Shown here: positions 6,381-9,947 of the stretch, piece by piece
Numbering within the stretch: position 1 is the first letter of the stretch
How the letters are laid out: every line of letters begins with the position of its first letter
Origin: CAZTWC01 sp964617105 [NCBI: uncultured Myxococcia bacterium]
GTDB lineage: Bacteria > CAZTWC01
Assembly (NCBI GenBank): GCA_964617105.1
Contig: CAZTWC010000124.1
Span: 1 to 9,947, forward strand
Reading direction: 5' to 3'
Length of the DNA stretch: 9,947 bases
Made by a program: the position numbers and the translations under genes
Notes under the pieces: generated by a model
The model's database searches: none
What the model saw: the letters and a program-made list of their open reading frames with translations, nothing else
What the model was told of the DNA's origin: nothing

Positions 6381-6587
6381 ATGAATACCGTTACTGTATC
6401 GCCAAAATATCAAATAGTCATTCCCAAACAAATCAGGGAATCTATGGGAATAATCTCCGGACAGAAAATTAAAATGCTAGTCTACCGTAATCGCATTGAA
6501 CTGATTCCGATAAAATCTCTTGAAAAAATGAAAGGATTTTTAAAAGGTATCAATACAGAAGTAACCAGAGAAAAAGATAGATTATGA
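6381..6587 (+). CDS. AbrB/MazE-like antitoxin (SpoVT-AbrB domain)
   Basis: This is the labile DNA-binding antitoxin of a type II toxin-antitoxin pair. The 68-aa product has one swapped-hairpin AbrB domain at residues 2-45: VTVSPKYQIVIPKQIRESMGI followed by SGQKIKMLVYRNRIELIPI. The K-x-Q-I-V-I-P-K-x-I-R core is the hallmark of the fold. The C-terminal tail (46-68) is basic and helical and would be the part that binds and blocks the toxin, as in other VapB-like proteins with AbrB folds. The stop overlaps the toxin start by 4 nt (ATGA), the usual arrangement. Expression probably comes from the promoter at 6321-6349, with repression by the antitoxin at the palindrome inside it. Confidence 0.88.
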   Translation: MNTVTVSPKYQIVIPKQIRESMGIISGQKIKMLVYRNRIELIPIKSLEKMKGFLKGINTEVTREKDRL

Positions 6588-6955
6588 ATATTGTCGATTC
6601 GTCTGCCTGGCTTTCCTATTTTGCCGGAGATGGTAATGCGGAAATATTTTCTGAACCGATAACCAAAATTGATCAATTATTGGTGCCAAGCATTACTTTG
6701 ACAGAAGTTTTTAAATGTATTTTGCGTCAACGAAATGAAAATCTGGCCCTGGAAGCAATTGCCCATATGGAACAGGGGCAAGTGATTGAACTGGACAGCA
6801 GATTGTCCATCGATGCTGCTTACTATGGCGTTAACTATAAGTTGCCTTTGGCGGACAGCATTATATATGCCACTGCTATTATGTATAATGCGACCATCTG
6901 GACCCAAGACGTCGATTTCAAATCATTTGACAATGTCAGATATTTTAGCCGGTGA
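6584..6955 (+). CDS. vapC: PIN-domain toxin, VapC-like ribonuclease
   Basis: This is predicted to be a Mg-dependent endoribonuclease of the PIN/VapC family, the toxin partner of the AbrB-like protein encoded just before it. The 123-aa length is typical. The acidic active-site residues are in place: D5 in NIVDSSAWLSYF, E41 in LTEVFK, D91 in LPLADSIIYATA, and D109/D111 in TQDVDFKSF. The gene appears intact and should encode an active enzyme. Family members cut tRNA or rRNA; the target cannot be told from sequence. Translation is coupled to the antitoxin through the ATGA overlap. The stop codon directly abuts the stop of the opposite-strand amidohydrolase, with no base between, so no separate terminator exists here. 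Confidence 0.88.
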   Translation: MNIVDSSAWLSYFAGDGNAEIFSEPITKIDQLLVPSITLTEVFKCILRQRNENLALEAIAHMEQGQVIELDSRLSIDAAYYGVNYKLPLADSIIYATAIMYNATIWTQDVDFKSFDNVRYFSR

Positions 6956-7933
6956 TTATTGTAACAGCATCTCGGCGCTTCGCTGAAAAACCTGCTCTTC
7001 AACCCCCATGGCTTTTTTTATCGCCACATCCCGATCAAAATAATTGGTTATTTTTCTTAATTTTATAATCTCTTTTAGCGGCAGCCGCGCCAAACAGGCT
7101 TCGGCAAAAACCGGCACCGGAAAATCTGATCCATAGATCAGGCGGTTAGCGATTTTTGAGTTAACTAGTTTTTTCAAGTACAAGGTCCTGGAGAGGGAGT
7201 TAAAGGCGGAGATATCACCGTACAGATTTGGATAAGCGGCCAGCATCTTTACAAAAAACGGAAAATACTCTTTAAGGTGTCCAAAGCCCGAAGTGCCGCA
7301 ATGAGCGGCAATTACCGTAACTCCTTCATCTAGCGCCCTTCGGAGCCGGGCCGGGTCACCATATTTTTGGTTAATTGGACATATAGAATGTTCAAAGCCG
7401 GTATGGCTCAACAGGGGCAAGTTTAGTTTTGCCATTTGGCGAAAGAAGGGGCTAAATTGTTTTTTTGAGAGGTCGATATCCATGGAATTGGGCAACAATT
7501 TTACCAGCAAGGCTCCTTTCTCTGCCGCGGTTTCCAACTCCGGTTGCCAATCGCGCCGGGCCGGATTGATGGATGGCCCCGGATAGAGACCAGGATGGCG
7601 GTTGCAGACTTTATAGAGGTATTGATTGGATACATAGAGATCGGTGCGCTGCCAATCTATCTTGCCATTGATATCATAGACGCCATCCATGGCCAGCAAT
7701 ACTCCGCCATCTAAATTCTGGCTGGAGTCTATAAGCTCCACAAGTTTATCGGCAAAAAGAGTATCCAGGGTAAGGTCATCACCCTGGTTGTCTATCTCCT
7801 GAATACCCTTTATTCCCAAGTAAAGGGGGGCAAACTTAAACAGCAGGCTTTTTTTTAGACGGTCGGACACATAGCATTGGTGAGTGCGGTTATTGGTGCC
7901 CACCAGGTGAATATGACAGTCCAGGTATCCCAT
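6956..7933 (-). CDS. amidohydrolase-2 family metal-dependent hydrolase
   Basis: This is a TIM-barrel hydrolase or decarboxylase of the amidohydrolase superfamily (PF04909-like). The 325-aa product shows the metal ligands in order: DCHIH (H7, H9) on the first strand, LLSHTGF (H177), IAAHCGTSGFG (H211) and LIYGSDFPVP (D270). K145 in LLVKLLP is on the expected strand, but this subfamily usually does not need a carbamylated lysine. There is no signal peptide, so it is cytoplasmic. The substrate is unknown; relatives act on aromatic carboxylic acids and lactones. It starts 5 nt after the stop of the NtrC-type regulator gene, with only a weak GGA as ribosome site, so the two are almost certainly co-transcribed. 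The 3' end abuts the toxin gene on the other strand. Confidence 0.85.
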   Translation of the reverse strand: MGYLDCHIHLVGTNNRTHQCYVSDRLKKSLLFKFAPLYLGIKGIQEIDNQGDDLTLDTLFADKLVELIDSSQNLDGGVLLAMDGVYDINGKIDWQRTDLYVSNQYLYKVCNRHPGLYPGPSINPARRDWQPELETAAEKGALLVKLLPNSMDIDLSKKQFSPFFRQMAKLNLPLLSHTGFEHSICPINQKYGDPARLRRALDEGVTVIAAHCGTSGFGHLKEYFPFFVKMLAAYPNLYGDISAFNSLSRTLYLKKLVNSKIANRLIYGSDFPVPVFAEACLARLPLKEIIKLRKITNYFDRDVAIKKAMGVEEQVFQRSAEMLLQ

Positions 7934-7938
7934 AAAAA

Positions 7939-9360
7939 CTAATCCAACAAACCGTACTTACGGGCTTTTTCCCGAAGAGTAGTGCGGCCTATTTTGGCCA
8001 ATTTGGAGGCTGCCAAAAGGTTGTTGTTGGTTTTGAGTAGCAGTTTTTTCAAGTATTCCTGCTCAAAGTTGTCCCGGGCTTGGAAAAAGGGGATGGAGAT
8101 ATCGGTGTCCAAAGCCAGTTTTTTATGGTTTTTGGCTTTTTGACCGGAGTTGATAATTTTTGAAACCGAAGGCAGAAAGGGCATATCCTGGAGTTTCAAG
8201 ACCGGAGGCCGGCCAAAGATTATCCCTTTTTCAATATTGTTTTCCAACTCTCTAATATTGCCGGGCCAATGATAGTTGCATAGAGATTCGTTTAGAGCAG
8301 GTTCAATGGTATTAAAGTATTTACGATGGATTCGGGAATATTTGTAGAGAAAAAAGGAGGCCAGGCGGGGGATCTCCTCTGTTCTTTCCCTGAGGGCCGG
8401 TATCTGCAGAAGGACAACATTCAACCGGAAATAGAGATCCTCGCGGAACTTATTTTTTTTCACCTCCTCTTCCAGGATTCGGTTGGTGGCAGCCACCACC
8501 CTGGTATTCACCTTGATACTGGCATTGCCTCCAACTTTTCTGACCTCCCCCTCCTGTAAAACCCGCAGCAATTTAGCCTGCATAAAAAAGGAAGTTTCGC
8601 CTATTTCATCTAAAAAAAGGCTCCCATTTTTTGCCACCTGAAAGAGGCCATCCCTGGCCTTTTTGGCATCGGTGAAAGCACCTTTTTCATATCCAAAAAG
8701 TTCACTTTCCAGCAAGTTATCGGGCAAAGCAGCACAGTTTAAAGGGATAAATACCTCCTGCTTCCGGTCGCTGAGGAAGTGGATGGCTTTGGCCACTATC
8801 TCTTTACCAGTGCCGGTTTCTCCCTGGATTAAAACCCTGGTCGGGAGTTTAGCTACCATTTTGATTTTGTGGATAATATCCTCCATGGAGCGGCAGGTAC
8901 CCAAAATATCTGACAAATCCAACTCTTCGAAAACCTGGGCTGGCTGGCTATCCAGTTTCATCAACTTGGAAAAAATATCTTCTTCAGCCGACAGTTCGCA
9001 GTATTGGGCCAGGTTTTTCTTTACTACTTCAGTAAAATGGTCTATCTCAAAGGGCTTGGTCAGGTAATCATCGGCCCCGGCTTTCATTAGTTTTACAGCG
9101 GTAATATCGTCCGTACCAGTGGTTAGGATTATTACCAGGCTGCTGGGATGAAAATTCTTGATAAACTTTAATAGTTCAAAGACATTAATAGACTCAACCT
9201 TGTGGTCCAACAGTACCAAATGGGGAGAGTATTTTTCGAACATGGAGATGGCTTCAACCCCATTGAATGCCCAAAATATCTCATAATTTTCAAGTCCCAG
9301 CAAATGGTCGGTCAACTCGATTTGATCTATACTTTTATCAACAATCAGTATGCGATGCAT
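7939..9360 (-). CDS. sigma54-dependent NtrC-family response regulator
   Basis: This 473-aa two-component regulator would activate sigma54 promoters on phosphorylation. The receiver domain (3-118) has the phospho-acceptor D52 in LVLLDHK, T80 and K102 in YLTKPFE. The acidic pair near the start is VDK, so the second acidic residue is lysine (K9), and the loop after D52 lacks the usual MPG. The AAA+ domain (about 149-380) has Walker A GETGTGKE (180-187), Walker B LFLDEIG (D251, E252), ATNR and FREDLYFRLNV (305-315), and WPGNIREL (365-372). The sigma54-contacting loop reads GAFTDA (227-232) in place of GAFTGA. A Fis-type helix-turn-helix lies at about 445-470. GGA sits 6 nt before the ATG at 9360. 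No histidine kinase is adjacent in the window; the regulator is co-oriented with an amidohydrolase gene that it may or may not control. Confidence 0.93.
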   Translation of the reverse strand: MHRILIVDKSIDQIELTDHLLGLENYEIFWAFNGVEAISMFEKYSPHLVLLDHKVESINVFELLKFIKNFHPSSLVIILTTGTDDITAVKLMKAGADDYLTKPFEIDHFTEVVKKNLAQYCELSAEEDIFSKLMKLDSQPAQVFEELDLSDILGTCRSMEDIIHKIKMVAKLPTRVLIQGETGTGKEIVAKAIHFLSDRKQEVFIPLNCAALPDNLLESELFGYEKGAFTDAKKARDGLFQVAKNGSLFLDEIGETSFFMQAKLLRVLQEGEVRKVGGNASIKVNTRVVAATNRILEEEVKKNKFREDLYFRLNVVLLQIPALRERTEEIPRLASFFLYKYSRIHRKYFNTIEPALNESLCNYHWPGNIRELENNIEKGIIFGRPPVLKLQDMPFLPSVSKIINSGQKAKNHKKLALDTDISIPFFQARDNFEQEYLKKLLLKTNNNLLAASKLAKIGRTTLREKARKYGLLD

Positions 9361-9387
9361 CTTTTTTCCATTTTTAGTTTCGTGCCT

Positions 9388-9449
9388 AATTCGTTTCCGT
9401 CCGGGAATTCACTTCGTAGCAGAAGGGGGGTTTCGGACAGGAACTAATT
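9388..9449. repeat. imperfect inverted repeat at the ROK/regulator junction
   Basis: Two 19-bp arms, 9388-9406 and 9431-9449, are inverted copies with 14 of 19 positions matching around a 24-nt centre that holds a run of six G. A further small hairpin (GAGC/GCTC, 9460-9463 with 9470-9473) lies just beyond, inside the end of the ROK reading frame, so the repeat unit may extend to about 9490. The ROK stop codon (9449-9451, minus strand) begins on the outer arm. It looks like a second stem-loop repeat family, different in sequence from the one at 3518. It fills most of the 88-bp gap before the regulator gene. Confidence 0.55.
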
Positions 9450-9947
9450 CATCTACAAAGAGCAGTGCCGCTCCTCTGGGGATCGCCATTACACATCTCT
9501 GACAGCATAGATGAATAGCCAGCACCAATCATATCTCTTACTCTGGATTCTATGTTGACTCCGCCGACATAGGCTTCCAGGCAACCTCGGCGTTGGCATC
9601 CGCATGGCCGGCCCTGGGGTTTGACCATAATATGTCCCAATTCACCGGCCAGTTGGTTATGGCCGCTGTAACATTGGCCATTGATTATCAAGCCGGAACC
9701 AACCCCTGAACCCCAAAATACTGCCAGCATATCTTGGTAGCCTTTCCCCTTTCCCCATTTGAATTCACCAAAGGTGATAGCATTGAGGTCATTATAAAGA
9801 TTAATCTTAAGGGGAATTTGTTTTTGCAGCAGGGCTAAAAAATCTACATCTTGCCAACCCATATTGGGGGCCACATGGATTATTTTTTCCGGACCTTTCA
9901 ATTGAGCGGCTATCCCCAGCCCCAATCCCACGATGTTTTCCGGTTTT
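9449..9947 (-). CDS. ROK-family sugar kinase/regulator, 5' partial and 3' truncated
   Basis: This is the middle of a ROK protein (glucokinase/NagC-like, ASKHA fold). The frame is open to the window edge at base 9946, so the gene starts beyond it; a GTG at 9931 is internal. Of the 165 residues present, the ATP-site strand GLGLGI, the catalytic aspartate in YNDLNA (D53), the phosphate loop GSGVGSG (79-85), and the zinc motif GELGH (H105) plus PCGCQRRGCLEAY (C115, C117, C122) are all visible. Catalytic and zinc residues suggest a kinase ancestry. ROK proteins normally continue for roughly 120 residues after CLEAY, including a second glycine-rich motif. This one stops 40 residues later, and its last dozen residues read into an inverted repeat. 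It is therefore probably a broken gene, or a misassembly at the repeat. Confidence 0.8.
   Translation of the reverse strand, partial: KPENIVGLGLGIAAQLKGPEKIIHVAPNMGWQDVDFLALLQKQIPLKINLYNDLNAITFGEFKWGKGKGYQDMLAVFWGSGVGSGLIINGQCYSGHNQLAGELGHIMVKPQGRPCGCQRRGCLEAYVGGVNIESRVRDMIGAGYSSMLSEMCNGDPQRSGTALCR

Noticed and set aside
8663-9067. Plus-strand ORF of 134 codons opposite the response regulator
   Set aside because: It is antisense to conserved AAA+ and receiver coding sequence and shows no domain; it is a shadow frame.
9361-9390. Possible sigma54 (-24/-12) promoter before the response regulator
   Set aside because: On the minus strand AGGCACG resembles the -24 element, but no GC-type -12 element follows at the required spacing.
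1-9947. CRISPR array, tRNA, rRNA or complete insertion sequence
   Set aside because: No regularly spaced direct repeats, no tRNA cloverleaf or rRNA-like stretch was noticed, and no transposase frame is present; the only repeats are the stem-loop elements described.

Overview
The window reads as chromosomal DNA from a diderm (Gram-negative-type) bacterium of moderate GC that uses the standard code. Signs of this are a lipoprotein with a lipobox, a periplasmic thioredoxin-like protein, an RseP-type intramembrane protease and an NtrC-type regulator. The genes are densely packed, often with 4-10 nt overlaps, and intergenic inverted repeats are present. This fits an uncultured environmental lineage, but the sequence alone does not place the phylum.

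Left part, plus strand (1-3519). A TlpA/ResA-like thioredoxin, cut by the window edge, is followed by a near-consensus sigma70 promoter and then rseP (site-2 protease with three apparent PDZ modules), tsaB (tRNA t6A synthesis) and a small lipoprotein gene. The last three are tightly packed and probably form one operon. It ends at a 125-bp near-complete inverted repeat (3518-3642) that also looks like a terminator. A rearranged half-copy of that repeat lies at 3658-3733.

Middle, plus strand (3761-6955). A 468-aa secreted, C-terminally anchored, coiled-coil protein of unknown function overlaps by 10 nt a C45/acyltransferase-like Ntn-hydrolase with a GCTT nucleophile motif. A type II toxin-antitoxin module follows (AbrB/MazE-like antitoxin and PIN/VapC-like toxin). 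Its promoter starts on the hydrolase stop codon and has a 12-bp perfect palindrome between -35 and -10, a likely autoregulatory operator.

Right part, minus strand (9947-6956). In transcription order these are the interior of a ROK-family kinase/regulator gene whose C-terminal third is missing at an inverted-repeat element, a sigma54-dependent NtrC-family response regulator, and an amidohydrolase-2-type metal-dependent hydrolase 5 nt downstream. The regulator has an altered receiver acidic pocket and a GAFTDA loop in place of GAFTGA, and no histidine kinase is visible. The amidohydrolase and the toxin gene converge with no base between their stop codons.

The best candidates for something undescribed are the coiled-coil/C45 hydrolase pair, the predicted leaderless rseP message, and the two stem-loop repeats, each of which contributes to the stop codon of the gene beside it.
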